From positions 1-40,728 of the IMG/VR virus record IMGVR_UViG_3300023697_000636: a stretch of DNA of 40,728 nt, one strand, 5' to 3'. This document shows, piece by piece, positions 22,855 to 33,508 of this stretch. The position numbers and the translations under genes were made by a program. This stretch comes from a virus. Below the pieces are notes generated by a model. That model had not been told where the DNA came from, made no database searches, and was given only the letters and a program-made list of their open reading frames with translations. Every line of letters starts with the position of its first letter. Position 1 is the first letter of the stretch.

Positions 22855-23144
22855 AAGTTTTACTAAAAGGCTCATTGCTGAAAGACTTTAAAAGTCTACT
22901 TGATGCAAAAGCAAAGAAAACTATAAGTGATGTGAAAGAAGCACTTGTAGAAGCAACACCAATTGATACTGGTGAAGCTAGGACTGGTTGGAAAATTACA
23001 GAACGCGGTATTGAGAATGATGTAGAGCACATTAGTTATCTTAACCAAGGTCATTCTAAACAAGCTGATCCAAATTTTATTGAACGTACTGTATTAGCTA
23101 CTTCTGGTGTAAAGCCGAATGGTACGATAGTTCGGCTTAAATAG
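22851..23144 (+). CDS. HK97 gp10-like tail/neck component
   Basis: This 97-residue protein has the arrangement EATPIDTGEARTGWKI, then an N-D-x-E-Y-x-x-x-L-N-x-G-H-S-K-Q-A block. This is the usual signature of small HK97-gp10 / minor tail protein Z-like proteins. These normally sit between head and tail genes; here the gene is after the chaperone. It overlaps the GT stop by 4 bp. An inverted repeat AAGCCGAA/TTCGGCTT (23112-23138) lies within its last codons, just ahead of the terminator. Confidence 0.6.
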   Translation: MKVLLKGSLLKDFKSLLDAKAKKTISDVKEALVEATPIDTGEARTGWKITERGIENDVEHISYLNQGHSKQADPNFIERTVLATSGVKPNGTIVRLK

Positions 23145-23148
23145 CCAC

Positions 23149-23174
23149 AGCCCTCTTCGGAGGGCTTTTATTTT
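23149..23174 (+). terminator. Rho-independent terminator before the tape measure gene
   Basis: AGCCCTC-TTCG-GAGGGCT forms a seven-base stem with a stable TTCG tetraloop, followed by TTTATTTT. It lies 4 bp after the preceding stop and 12 bp before the tape measure start, whose ribosome site (GAGGA) lies just downstream. Confidence 0.92.
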
Positions 23175-23186
23175 GTTGAGGATTGT

Positions 23187-26100
23187 ATGTCTGGTATTGT
23201 TATTGACGTAGAGAGCCTAAACTCTAAAAAGGCGGAAGATGACTTACGAGTACTTAATACAAGGCTCTTAGATATAATTAAATCTTCAAGTAAAGTTGAC
23301 TTAGACAAAGTATTAGGTCTTAAGTCTAGCCCCGAGCGTGCATTAGATGGCGTAAAGAAGTCTGTAGAAGCTGTCGGTACAGCTGCGAGTACGACTTTTA
23401 GTGCAATGGATAATGGGGCAAACAATGTAATCAAAACTTCAAATACATTGAGGAATGCCATTGTCGGCATCGGTACGGCTTTTCTAGCCTTAAAAGGGAC
23501 AAATGCATTTACCCAAGCAGGTGATGATTTAACCCAATTACAGAATAAACTGAAGCTTGTAACTGATTCTAGTTATGAGCTCATGAAAGTACAGAGACAA
23601 GTATATCAGGTTTCAAAAGATACACGCTCTTCTTTAGCTAGTAATGTAGGCCTGTACGTAGATTTTGCTAAGAGCTTAGAAAGCTCAGGTATTGCTCAGG
23701 AAAAAGTTTTAGGTGTAATTAAGACAATTCAGCAGAGCGCTAAGCTTAGCGGTGCTTCTATACAGTCTGTAGAAGCTGCATTAATGCAAATGACCCAAGG
23801 TATTGCTTCTGGCGTTATTCGAGGCGAAGAATTCAACTCAATCATGGAGCAGATGCAGTACTTAGGCGCGGGTTTACGTACTTCTCTTGGCCTCAATGCT
23901 GGCCAGCTCCGAAAGTTTGCGGAGGAAGGACGACTGACGACTGATGTTTTTATCAAAGCGCTTGAAGGAATGCAGAAGCAAACAGATAAGGATTTTTCAA
24001 AGACATCTGCTACAATTTCAGATGGACTCTCCAGCATTGGTAGTGCAGTCAACTACGCAATGGGTGAACTGAATACGTATTTGGGAGTGTCCTCAACAAT
24101 TGCTGGACGTCTTGTTCGTGTCAGTAAGGCAATTGAAGTAGGCTCTAGTAGCACGCTTGAGAGCTTGATTAGCGCTAGACGTAAGTTAAAGAATTACTTA
24201 TTAGATTTTCAAAACTTATCCGATCTCGAAATTGTAGCTAAGTCTATGATAAGCTTCGAGGTAATGCCTTGGGATGCTGTTGAAAAATACAAAGCAGTCG
24301 CTAAGATGCGCGAGCGTATTGAGTGGCTCAATAAAATGGCCGGGACTAGTGATGATATAAAAGCAAAGATCAGTACACCTTCCCTTTTATTCCCTAATAA
24401 CAATGGCCCTGGTAGCCCAAGAAGCTTTAATGACGCCTTGAAAGTGAGTAAAGACTTATTGGTGGCAATTTATGATGCAGGCGCTGTTACAATTAAAAAT
24501 CTTGTACACTTGTTTCCAACACTAAGGGGTCCAGTACAGACACTATCTAGTGATATTGAACAATGGTATAATACGCTTAAGGCTACTTCTTCTGCAAAAG
24601 TCTTTGAAACCTTAATACCTGCTTTACGTAAACTCGAAGCCGCTAGCGAGTTTTTGACAGGTTATTCATTAGCAGATAATGAACTAGAAAGAGCTTGGGT
24701 TAATTTATTCAGATCAAAGGATATTGTAACATTTACGGATAACCTTAAAGAGCTAAATAATGTTCGTAAAGGTATCAAATTTGATGACAGTATGTTTGCA
24801 GCGTCTGAAGGTGCTCGTGATTTTGTAGCTACAGTAGTACGACCAATTGAAGATGCTTTAATTAATATCGGTCTATTAGATAACCGTATCTTAAAAGTAC
24901 AAAACAGCTCATTTGACCGTACAATTAAATACTTAGACAACGCGAAAAGAGTTATCACTCGTCTTTATACTGATCTATTGGCTCCTAAGTTAGAACCAGT
25001 AGTTGCATCTGTATTGCTTTCCTTAAAAGGGGCTGCAGATGCCTTACTCTCCGGTATTTCTGATACGTTTGATATATCCTTTGGAAAAACAATAGGTTCT
25101 AGTGTAGGTCGTCAAATACGTAAAGAATTCACAAAAGCTTTTAATATATTGTTTGCAGAAGATAATTTTAACTTTGACAAACAGTTTAACAATTTATTCA
25201 ACGCATTCAATCCCTCAACCTTTAGTAAGCTGACAAATGCTTTAGCAAGCCTTGGAAAGTTTGCATATGGAGTCGCCATAGGTTTTTGGGATGGCTTTGT
25301 AAAAAGTGCTAAAGAAATAAATTTAGGTGATGTAGCTAAATCCGTTCTTTCTGACTTTATCTTAGAGTTTAAACAAGAGCAAACCCTTGTATTTAAGCTG
25401 TGGTCAACAATTGCAAAGAAAGCGTTTGCAGTTAAGATAAACTATGCTCTTGATTTCGACCCATCGCTACTATTAGAGGCTCAGAATTTTATTTCTTCAA
25501 TGTTCTTAAAGATCAATGAAGATACTGTAAAAGGTCTTGTTAAAGTTGAGTTACGCGTACGTAAGTTTGCTGAGAATATCAAAGATCTTTTCTTTGATAT
25601 TTATGACAAAGTTGTAGGTCATTCATATTGGCCAGACATGATTGATGGTGTGGTCAAGTATACAGATAACGTATTTAAGTCAAATAAGACTTTAGATAAA
25701 TTTAGTGAATACGTTAGCTCTGTATTTACAACAATGTATGACAATGTAATAAATAAGACAGGTTCTTTTGGCTCTTTAGTACAGAAGTTAGTAAGCACAG
25801 CAAAAGATGTAAATTGGGGTGATGCCTTACTTAAGTTTACTACAGGGTTAGGTGCCTCTATTGTTGCCTCTTGGGCGTTAGCTTTTGATAATCCTAAAAT
25901 CAAGTTAGTAGGTATTGCATATTTAGTTTCAATTTTTGGTGAGGCAATTCAAGCTGCAGCTACTGTAATTGGTCCGTCTCTTTTTGGGTTTATCGGTGAG
26001 ACTGCTGGTGTTTTAACTAAGCATATAATTGATGGTAGTGTTAAAGCTCTCGACATTGCAATCGGGACTATACCTAAGATTCTAGAAGGCGCAATTAGCC

Positions 26101-29100
26101 AGATAATCCCATCTTTTAGTGTTATCGCAGATATCTCGTCATTCTTGCCGATTGTGGCCGCTGGCTTAGCACTGATAACTGGGAGCTCAAATGCAGCAAT
26201 CTCTGGCTTAATTGGGCTCTCTGCTGCTCTTGATAACAACCTAACTTATGCGCTCGCTGCTGGTTTAGCTGGTATTGCTTTGTTTACAAAGAATGGTACT
26301 AAGGCGCTATCTAAGTTCTTTTCAGGTGATACACTAAAAGGTACAGAAGGTTTATTCTCGTTTATTGGTAAAGCTATTGGCGGAGATACTTTAAAAGACG
26401 GTATCTCTAAGATAAACTTTAATGGAGCTGGTAAAGATTTAGCGATTGCATTAGGTATTCTATCAACTTCTGCTTTAGAAAGTGTTTCATTTGGGAACGC
26501 TGCAATGTTTGCTACACCTTTATTGCTTAGGGCATTCTTAGGTGATAAGGGAGGCTCTGAGACGTTAGGTCTGATACTAAACGCATCTGAGACACTATTC
26601 TCAAAATTAGGGGACTTCTTAAGAGGCAAGATAAGTGCATTTGCGGCTCATAATCCAGCAATCCTGGATATGCTCGCATCTAAGACAGAGCTTACCAATA
26701 AGAGCCCTATTGCTGTGGCTTTGACTGAAGTTATTGATAGTGCAAAGCCTTTGATAGCCACTCTCAAAAAGAACTTAGCTGAAGTGCGTGAAGGAGTACG
26801 TTCGATTAAAGACGTATTTAAAGGCGCAGCTTTGAATACTCAACTAGACTTGTTTGATAATAACACTCTAGGTGAGCAATTTGATTTGTTTGGTGGTGCT
26901 ACGAACAAAGTGAAGACAGATGGTGAGCGCTTTAAAGATTCACTTAAAAGTTTATTTAAGGAAATCGGAGATCTCAAATTTGGAAACACCACAGTTGGTG
27001 CGGTAGGTTCTAAAGCTGCTGAGATGCTTGGTGCCCTTAAGGATGCCTTTGCTCCTTCAAAAGTGAAAGAGACCCTTGTATCCGGATTTAAAGCAGCTTC
27101 TGACAGTATCAAATCTACACTTAGTAACATAAAAGAATTTACAACAGATACTTTTAGTGCAGCTTTGAGCTTACTTAAAAACAAGTATGTGTTATTTGCA
27201 GCATTATTTGTAGGTGGTATTAGTTCTGCGTTTGCTTACTCAGCTACCGTTTCGAATGCTGTTGATAGTTTCATGAGCTCAATGAATAATGCCGCATTAA
27301 TTGCTGGTGTTGTTATTGGTGGTTCTTTAGCGCTATCAATGGTAAAAGCATTTGCATCGGTATACGTAACTTCTAAGTCTGCGTATATTGATAAGGCTTT
27401 TAAAGCACTCAATGATGAATTTGCGGCAAAAGCAGAAGCCGCCGCAGCTGCAATTCAAAAAGAGTATGCAATACGTAAGTTTAAATCTAATATTCACTTT
27501 GATATACAAGAAAAATCCGCTGCTGACCAGCTCATCGCAAAAGGTGTGAGTCCCGAAGATGCAGCTAGCAGGGCGAATAGCTTATACTCAAAAGTAAGAG
27601 CTATACGAATTGCTGAGCTAGAAGCTGAGAGAGACGCAGCAAAACTTGCATCTGCCGAAATTCTGAGTGCACAGTTGGCAGCTGCTAAACAAGCTGTTTC
27701 TGGAACAAGAGCAGGCTTTGAAGGTTTATACGACTATATTAAAGGTTTTGGTGCAAGAGCAAAAGATGCTTTATTAAATGTACCAGCTTTAATAATGTCT
27801 GTAGTTAATTCTCCAATTGAGAGTTTGAAAAAGGTAGCTACAGCTGTAGGTGCTTTTACTTCATTTAAAGCAATAACCGATCTTGCAACTAGTAGTGTAA
27901 AACGCTTAACTGAAGCTCAGCTTAGATTGAGTGCAGCTTTTAAGTCTCAGTCAATTACTGAAACAATTGTAGGCGTAGCTAGTGCTGTAAAAGGCCTTGT
28001 AGCTGGTTTAGCAGGGTTATCAGCGGCAACTGCGATTCAAACTTTGATCGCGGCATTTAGTACACTCGGTACTGCTCTAAAAGGTGGTATCATTACTTCA
28101 ATATCTGCAATTATCTCCGGTTTAGCAAAGCTAGCTCGTTGGATAGTTAAGGTCGTCGGTACTCCTTTATTAATTGCTACAGGCGTTGCAGCCGCTGTTG
28201 GTACCTTAGGTCTTTGGTTATTTGGGCCTGGAGATTCTTTTGTAAGTAATCTTGAATGGGCTTATGATAAGATCAAATCACTCTTTGGATTAGCACCTAC
28301 GACGGGCACGGGTCGTGCTATTGAATTTGCGCAGACACTAGCTCCTAAAGACTTTGGAGGAGCTTCCTTTGATGTGTCTAATGCAATTGCAAGTGTAGAC
28401 TTTTCAAAGCTTAGTGAAAAACAAAGTATGCTTTTATCTGAGTTTAGTACTCAGTCTGCAGAATCTTTAAAGCAGTTAGAGACATATTATTTTAGAACCG
28501 GTTACCTTACTAAACAGCAACAAGATGAACTGAATAAGATTTCAGTAGAAACTGAGATGCTCTTGGCAAGAATGCCTCAAAAGGCAAGTAATGCGTTAGA
28601 TGCTACATTCGTGGATTTGACTAAGTCTATTGAGAATTTAGATAATTCACTTTGGGGTATGATTAAACGTTACTTAGGCATAAAGCCTCAAAATAGAGAC
28701 TCTGTAGATTACGCTGCATTAGGTTCTACTTCTTTTGCTGATAGTGCTAGGACGGCATTGTTTAAAGTTACGGATGGTTATAGCGAGCGCATTATTGATA
28801 GTAATGTCGCATTGTTTAATCGTTTAAAAGAAGAGAGTGGCTACTTTATAAAGTTCATGTCACAAGACTTAGATACAGCTGTTGAAGGCTCATTTATGCG
28901 AGCTTTTAGTGACGCTGGTAGAGCCTTAACAATGGGCGCTCTTGGGTTTGCAATTAATGGTCTTGCTGAAGCTTTTACCCAAAAAGTAGATGAATTTACA
29001 CGTACATATGCAGATACGCCTACCTTTGGTAATGCATTTAGGCGCGACACTCTTTTAGCCTCCTCACAAGGCTTTAGAGATAATAAAGATGTCTTAGATT

Positions 29101-32100
29101 CAGCAACCATTAAAATGCTGAATACCGAGAATCAATTACTCGCGGATTTAAATAGAGCCTATATGGCTCTTGATAAGCAGAAGAGTAAGGGCGCAATAAG
29201 TGAAGAGGAATATACAAAGCGACAAATTGAGCTTTCTAAGAAAGTCTTAGATCAGCAAGAGCGAGTATTAGCGATCAACAAAGCTATAAGTGACTATGCA
29301 ATTGAGGAAAAGGCAGTACGTAAGTTTAATGACAAGGTTAAATTCGATAGTGCTAAGATTAAAGATGCTTTGAATATTGACATTGGTGCAGATGGTACTA
29401 GCTTCTTAGGTAGCGATAAGCAGTTACGCGAGCTCTCTGACTTTGCAGATCGCGCTAACCAAGCTAAATTCAAAATGGGGCGTAAGTTCTCTTATTTTGA
29501 TAGAGCTAAGGCAAAAGTCGAATTAGATGGAATTCAAGCCGAAGCTTCTCGTAAATTTGCTGAGATTAATGCTGATGCTAGAGTATTTACAAGTCTTGAT
29601 AACTTATCAAAGGTTTCAGGAATTGAGGCAACAGTTATAGACCTACAAAGACTGAAAGCAACGAGTGCTGATTCTTTTGAAGCTTTTAAGAACAATTCAA
29701 GCGCTTTAGCTGCTGTGAATACTGAGATGGCTAATACATCTAGTTACGAAAAGTACTTATTGCTTCAAGCTAGGGCAAATGCCCTTATAATGGAACAAAC
29801 CCGTCTACTTTCTACAGGAGTGAATTTAGAGAGTATCAATAAAGGGTTGCAAGCGGCAGGCCTTGGACAGATAACTCAGTTACAGTTTACAAGCATATCG
29901 AAAGACAACCTTGAGGGACTTGCTGGTAATCTAACAAGCGTCAAGTTGGCAGCTTTAAACTTAAAGCAAGTTATCGAAGATCCGACTGGCCGCCCATTCT
30001 CAGCACAAATTGACGCAATCAAACTGCTGCGTGGTGAGATTTTAAGGACAGATAGCTTACTTAAAGGCTCAATATCCCAAGCTGCAAACGATGCAATGAC
30101 TGAGACCAATCCAATCCTTAGGGCTTTGAAGGTTTCTGGAGCTACTGGGGTAGACTTGCCTAAAGTTGCAATGGAGTCCCAAGCCGGGACAGCTGCTTGG
30201 GCTAAGTTACAAACTACAAAAGTTGGTAATGATGCTGTAATGGCTGAATTCAAGCGCAGAGCTGATGCTGGTTTAGCATTCACAGAATCTGGTACATTCT
30301 CTCAAGAGAACTTTAGACGCATAATAACATCTAATAATGATATTGAAGAGTCTCTTAGCAGACTAGAAGAACGGTTTAAGGTAACGTTTGACTCCATGCT
30401 ATCTAGTGCATCTAAAATTGGTATTGAAATTTCTGACAAGATGTTCAGTCACTTACCTGATGATGCAAGGCAATACATTGTAAAAGCTGGTGTTAAAATT
30501 GAAGAGATTAATCATAAAATCTCTTATTTAAAGGCTAACAAAGGTAGTACGGCTCAATATGAGAAGCTCATTGCTGAGCGTATGGCTATTGAGAAAGCTT
30601 TAAGCCAAACCCTTAATGCAAATGTTCTTACAAAGTCAAAAGAAGGTAGTATTGGTGTTTTAGACTATCTGGGACTTGGTGATGCGAAGATTGTAAGTGC
30701 TGATTTTGAAAAAGCTAAAAACCTATTTGATGAAAAGCGTTCATTACTTACAAAGGACATTAAATCGCCTGCTGAGTTTATCCAGTGGACTGCTGATAAG
30801 GCAGACTTAGAGGCAAAAATACAGCGATTTGTAGAGCAAGTCAAGCTAACCTTTGAAGGTAAGTTTTCTGCGTTAGGTAATTACTTAGGTATCTCTAGTG
30901 ATATTGGTAATTATCTGGTTGCGGGTCTGGATGCGTTGATACCTGCTTTCAAAGATAAAGCAGACACACTTAAGAGTATTTTAGATAATACTTTTAAAGG
31001 CACTGATGCTGAAAGGAAGACTTTTTTAGTTAAACAACTAGAAGAGAAATTGCAAGCTAAGTTCCAACAAAATGTATTAGACTCAGTTGCCTCTGAGAGA
31101 AACTTAAGGATCAGTGGTGCTGGTGCATCTAATGATTTAGTACGGCAATCTGCAGGTGCATTGCCTGAAATTCTTCAAAGAGGCCTTGGCACCGATAGGG
31201 CATTTGTAGAGCAACTACGTGTATTTAGTAGCCTTAAACAAATAGCTAGTGGGCCACTAGATGCAAACGGTGTAAGGATTATCGATAAGCTAAGCCAAGG
31301 GGTATCTCCTGGTAGCGTATTAGATGAGCTGCAAAAATCTGCAGGTAGACCGCTAGGTGCTCCCGCTAGCTTGAGTCAGCTCCAGTCTGATAGCATTGGT
31401 AATGGCTTAAATCAAGTGTTACTAGACAAATTAGCAGCAAGTACTGATTTTGTGAAGTCTGGTATAGACGCTCGGACGTTCTTCTCTGGCTCTAAAAGTC
31501 AGCAGTCTCAGCTAGCTTCACTAGGCTTTGCACAAACACAGCTTTCAATTGCTGAAGCAGCTACTACTGACCCTGTTATGCTAGGCGCTATACAAGTTGC
31601 TAAGGCTAACTACGCTGAATTGGCTCAAAATATTGTTGATGGTATAAATAATGCTAGAAATGTTGCATTAGAATTTGCAAATGGATTTAGCTCTGACATT
31701 AACAATGCTTTTAAGTCTGCACTAATGGGTAAAGCAGATGAAAACAAAAGTGTTTTTGAAACATTCTTAGATACTCTACTAAACTCATTTACTTCAAAAG
31801 TAATATCTGCATTTACCGATGGGTTAATGGATCCACTTACTGGAAAAGACGGCATACTCACAAAAGGCTTCAAAGAATTTGGAGCGAGCTTATTTAGCGG
31901 TGGTGGTAGTCTTTTCAGCGGTTTGGGCGGCTTGTTTGGTGGAAGCGCTTCCGGCCCTTCTAGCGAAGCACTCGCTCTGTTTGGTTTTGCTGACGGAGGT
32001 TTCGTTTCTGGACCGGGGACAGCGACGTCAGATAGCATCCCAAGCATGTTATCAAATGGTGAGTATGTTGTAAACGCTAAACAAACACGTAAATTCTTAC

Positions 32101-32351
32101 CTGTTATTCATGCAATTAATTCCGGTAATTTTGGTAGGTTTGCAGATGGTGGTTTAGTATCACCAACTTCAATTAACTTACCACAAGCCGCAATTGGCTC
32201 AATGAATACAAAGACAACAAATCAACAAGTTATAAATGTGAACATTACAGGCGACATAAGTCGTCAAACACAGGCTGAAATTTACAAAATGCTTCCCAAT
32301 ATTGCGGTAGGCGTAAATCAGCATAATGCTAACCGAAATGTGAAGGTTTAA
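23187..32351 (+). CDS. Tape measure protein, 3054 residues
   Basis: The largest gene of the window (about 22% of it) sets tail length and is ejected with the DNA. An N-terminal tape-measure domain is evident around residues 195-265 (RGEEFNSIMEQ, SLGLNAGQLRKFAEEGRL, TTDVFIKALEG). Several hydrophobic helices (for example YVLFAALFVGGISSAF, LIAGVVIGGSLAL, LLIATGVAAAVGTLGLWLF) could form membrane-inserting segments. Much of the rest is long helix rich in Lys, Ala, Asp and Leu. The C-terminus carries the common FADGG-xVSGPGTATSDSIP-SMLSNGEYVVNA region. Using the usual 0.15 nm per residue, a tail of about 450 nm is expected. I see no clear lysozyme or peptidase motif within it. Confidence 0.93.
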   Translation: MSGIVIDVESLNSKKAEDDLRVLNTRLLDIIKSSSKVDLDKVLGLKSSPERALDGVKKSVEAVGTAASTTFSAMDNGANNVIKTSNTLRNAIVGIGTAFLALKGTNAFTQAGDDLTQLQNKLKLVTDSSYELMKVQRQVYQVSKDTRSSLASNVGLYVDFAKSLESSGIAQEKVLGVIKTIQQSAKLSGASIQSVEAALMQMTQGIASGVIRGEEFNSIMEQMQYLGAGLRTSLGLNAGQLRKFAEEGRLTTDVFIKALEGMQKQTDKDFSKTSATISDGLSSIGSAVNYAMGELNTYLGVSSTIAGRLVRVSKAIEVGSSSTLESLISARRKLKNYLLDFQNLSDLEIVAKSMISFEVMPWDAVEKYKAVAKMRERIEWLNKMAGTSDDIKAKISTPSLLFPNNNGPGSPRSFNDALKVSKDLLVAIYDAGAVTIKNLVHLFPTLRGPVQTLSSDIEQWYNTLKATSSAKVFETLIPALRKLEAASEFLTGYSLADNELERAWVNLFRSKDIVTFTDNLKELNNVRKGIKFDDSMFAASEGARDFVATVVRPIEDALINIGLLDNRILKVQNSSFDRTIKYLDNAKRVITRLYTDLLAPKLEPVVASVLLSLKGAADALLSGISDTFDISFGKTIGSSVGRQIRKEFTKAFNILFAEDNFNFDKQFNNLFNAFNPSTFSKLTNALASLGKFAYGVAIGFWDGFVKSAKEINLGDVAKSVLSDFILEFKQEQTLVFKLWSTIAKKAFAVKINYALDFDPSLLLEAQNFISSMFLKINEDTVKGLVKVELRVRKFAENIKDLFFDIYDKVVGHSYWPDMIDGVVKYTDNVFKSNKTLDKFSEYVSSVFTTMYDNVINKTGSFGSLVQKLVSTAKDVNWGDALLKFTTGLGASIVASWALAFDNPKIKLVGIAYLVSIFGEAIQAAATVIGPSLFGFIGETAGVLTKHIIDGSVKALDIAIGTIPKILEGAISQIIPSFSVIADISSFLPIVAAGLALITGSSNAAISGLIGLSAALDNNLTYALAAGLAGIALFTKNGTKALSKFFSGDTLKGTEGLFSFIGKAIGGDTLKDGISKINFNGAGKDLAIALGILSTSALESVSFGNAAMFATPLLLRAFLGDKGGSETLGLILNASETLFSKLGDFLRGKISAFAAHNPAILDMLASKTELTNKSPIAVALTEVIDSAKPLIATLKKNLAEVREGVRSIKDVFKGAALNTQLDLFDNNTLGEQFDLFGGATNKVKTDGERFKDSLKSLFKEIGDLKFGNTTVGAVGSKAAEMLGALKDAFAPSKVKETLVSGFKAASDSIKSTLSNIKEFTTDTFSAALSLLKNKYVLFAALFVGGISSAFAYSATVSNAVDSFMSSMNNAALIAGVVIGGSLALSMVKAFASVYVTSKSAYIDKAFKALNDEFAAKAEAAAAAIQKEYAIRKFKSNIHFDIQEKSAADQLIAKGVSPEDAASRANSLYSKVRAIRIAELEAERDAAKLASAEILSAQLAAAKQAVSGTRAGFEGLYDYIKGFGARAKDALLNVPALIMSVVNSPIESLKKVATAVGAFTSFKAITDLATSSVKRLTEAQLRLSAAFKSQSITETIVGVASAVKGLVAGLAGLSAATAIQTLIAAFSTLGTALKGGIITSISAIISGLAKLARWIVKVVGTPLLIATGVAAAVGTLGLWLFGPGDSFVSNLEWAYDKIKSLFGLAPTTGTGRAIEFAQTLAPKDFGGASFDVSNAIASVDFSKLSEKQSMLLSEFSTQSAESLKQLETYYFRTGYLTKQQQDELNKISVETEMLLARMPQKASNALDATFVDLTKSIENLDNSLWGMIKRYLGIKPQNRDSVDYAALGSTSFADSARTALFKVTDGYSERIIDSNVALFNRLKEESGYFIKFMSQDLDTAVEGSFMRAFSDAGRALTMGALGFAINGLAEAFTQKVDEFTRTYADTPTFGNAFRRDTLLASSQGFRDNKDVLDSATIKMLNTENQLLADLNRAYMALDKQKSKGAISEEEYTKRQIELSKKVLDQQERVLAINKAISDYAIEEKAVRKFNDKVKFDSAKIKDALNIDIGADGTSFLGSDKQLRELSDFADRANQAKFKMGRKFSYFDRAKAKVELDGIQAEASRKFAEINADARVFTSLDNLSKVSGIEATVIDLQRLKATSADSFEAFKNNSSALAAVNTEMANTSSYEKYLLLQARANALIMEQTRLLSTGVNLESINKGLQAAGLGQITQLQFTSISKDNLEGLAGNLTSVKLAALNLKQVIEDPTGRPFSAQIDAIKLLRGEILRTDSLLKGSISQAANDAMTETNPILRALKVSGATGVDLPKVAMESQAGTAAWAKLQTTKVGNDAVMAEFKRRADAGLAFTESGTFSQENFRRIITSNNDIEESLSRLEERFKVTFDSMLSSASKIGIEISDKMFSHLPDDARQYIVKAGVKIEEINHKISYLKANKGSTAQYEKLIAERMAIEKALSQTLNANVLTKSKEGSIGVLDYLGLGDAKIVSADFEKAKNLFDEKRSLLTKDIKSPAEFIQWTADKADLEAKIQRFVEQVKLTFEGKFSALGNYLGISSDIGNYLVAGLDALIPAFKDKADTLKSILDNTFKGTDAERKTFLVKQLEEKLQAKFQQNVLDSVASERNLRISGAGASNDLVRQSAGALPEILQRGLGTDRAFVEQLRVFSSLKQIASGPLDANGVRIIDKLSQGVSPGSVLDELQKSAGRPLGAPASLSQLQSDSIGNGLNQVLLDKLAASTDFVKSGIDARTFFSGSKSQQSQLASLGFAQTQLSIAEAATTDPVMLGAIQVAKANYAELAQNIVDGINNARNVALEFANGFSSDINNAFKSALMGKADENKSVFETFLDTLLNSFTSKVISAFTDGLMDPLTGKDGILTKGFKEFGASLFSGGGSLFSGLGGLFGGSASGPSSEALALFGFADGGFVSGPGTATSDSIPSMLSNGEYVVNAKQTRKFLPVIHAINSGNFGRFADGGLVSPTSINLPQAAIGSMNTKTTNQQVINVNITGDISRQTQAEIYKMLPNIAVGVNQHNANRNVKV

Positions 32352-32352
32352 T

Positions 32353-32940
32353 ATGTACGGTCTCTGCACAGACGCAGGTGTTTTACTAGCTAGGTTTGTG
32401 ACACCACTTTCCTTAGAGAGTAATGAGCCTGTGTTCAGTGCAGACTCCCTTTCATTGAAACGCTCCACAATCTCTCGTACCTCTCAGCGATGGGAAATTC
32501 GGGCAGGTTTGGAGCCTCTTTCATACACTAATAATGCATTATTTGCTTTCTTAGTTAAGAAAGGGTTGTCTGCAACTTTTAAAATTAGGGTTCCTCAGCC
32601 TTTTGGCTCTCAAGAAACAAGGACTGTCACTGGCGCACTAAGTGGTTCGGGTACGGCAAATAGTGATGTCGTTAACTTAGGATACTTCTCAGGTACGCTC
32701 CCTATCGGTACGATGGTCAAGTTTAGTAATCATAATAAGGTGTATATGATTACAGACGTATCTGGGAGTCAAATTAGTGTATTTCCGAAACTAGTCTCAA
32801 ATGTTTCTGGTGCTACAATGTACTATAAAGACGATGTCATCGCTGACTTTTATCGGGATGGTACGTCACTCTCAGGTATGTCAATGCAAGACGGTATTCT
32901 AATGAGTACTGGAGAATTAAAATTTATTGAAAAATTATGA
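32353..32940 (+). CDS. Minor tail protein, distal-tail position
   Basis: This 195-residue protein has N-terminal sequence typical of tail proteins directly after tape measures: SLKRSTISRTSQRWEIRAGL, then a helix (NALFAFLVKKGL). The middle inserts a small beta domain (TVTGALSGSGTANSDVVNLG, GTMVKFSNHNKVYMITDVSG) before the last strands. It has GAAGG upstream and overlaps the next gene by 4 bp. In lambda terms it fills the gpM/distal-tail slot; exact structural role inferred. Confidence 0.7.
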   Translation: MYGLCTDAGVLLARFVTPLSLESNEPVFSADSLSLKRSTISRTSQRWEIRAGLEPLSYTNNALFAFLVKKGLSATFKIRVPQPFGSQETRTVTGALSGSGTANSDVVNLGYFSGTLPIGTMVKFSNHNKVYMITDVSGSQISVFPKLVSNVSGATMYYKDDVIADFYRDGTSLSGMSMQDGILMSTGELKFIEKL

Positions 32941-33506
32941 TTTCATTAAGCCCAACAGTTACAAATATATTATCTCAACCTTCTGTAGAAGCTTTCTATA
33001 TGGTTTCTATAGAAGGTGCTGAGTATAATAAGACTTCTCATTTTACAAATGTTGTGTATGACTCAGTCGAGTATGTAGCTGATGGTAGCTTATACAAACT
33101 TGATCCACAACAAATTATTTCAGTAGTTGATAAGCAGCCTTTTAATATTACGCTAGTAGATGTCGAGAGCTCACTAGGTAGTATGACCAATACTCTTGTT
33201 GGTAAGAGTGTTAAAGTGTACGTAGGTTTTGTAGATCAGCTGACTGGACTACCAGTTACTACCACAGGTGACGCAATACTCTTATATAAAGGCCAAATTG
33301 ATTCTTTCAATTATACAATTGAAACTTCTGAAATTGGCTCTATTTACTTCAATATTGTGTGCTCTTCACCAATGGCTGACCTAGATATGGTAAAGCAATA
33401 CACAACTAGTCAAGATTATCTTGATAAAAATGCACCCGGTGATACCTCATATGAACTTATTTATGACGGTGTCGGGCAGATTAATTTATTATGGGGTAAA
33501 GGTTAA
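32937..33506 (+). CDS. Minor tail tip protein (gpL-like / DUF2163-like)
   Basis: This 189-residue beta-rich protein contains a VEAFYMVSIEG opening, a central VSVVDKQ-type strand pair, KSVKVYVGFVD, and LLYKGQIDSFNY followed by SIYFNIVCSSPMADLD. The end, GVGQINLLWGKG, is the conserved tail of hub/tip proteins preceding J-like genes. It would sit between the distal tail ring and the J protein. No iron-sulphur Cys cluster as in lambda gpL is seen. Family name given from pattern memory. Confidence 0.65.
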   Translation: MISLSPTVTNILSQPSVEAFYMVSIEGAEYNKTSHFTNVVYDSVEYVADGSLYKLDPQQIISVVDKQPFNITLVDVESSLGSMTNTLVGKSVKVYVGFVDQLTGLPVTTTGDAILLYKGQIDSFNYTIETSEIGSIYFNIVCSSPMADLDMVKQYTTSQDYLDKNAPGDTSYELIYDGVGQINLLWGKG

Positions 33507-33508
33507 TT

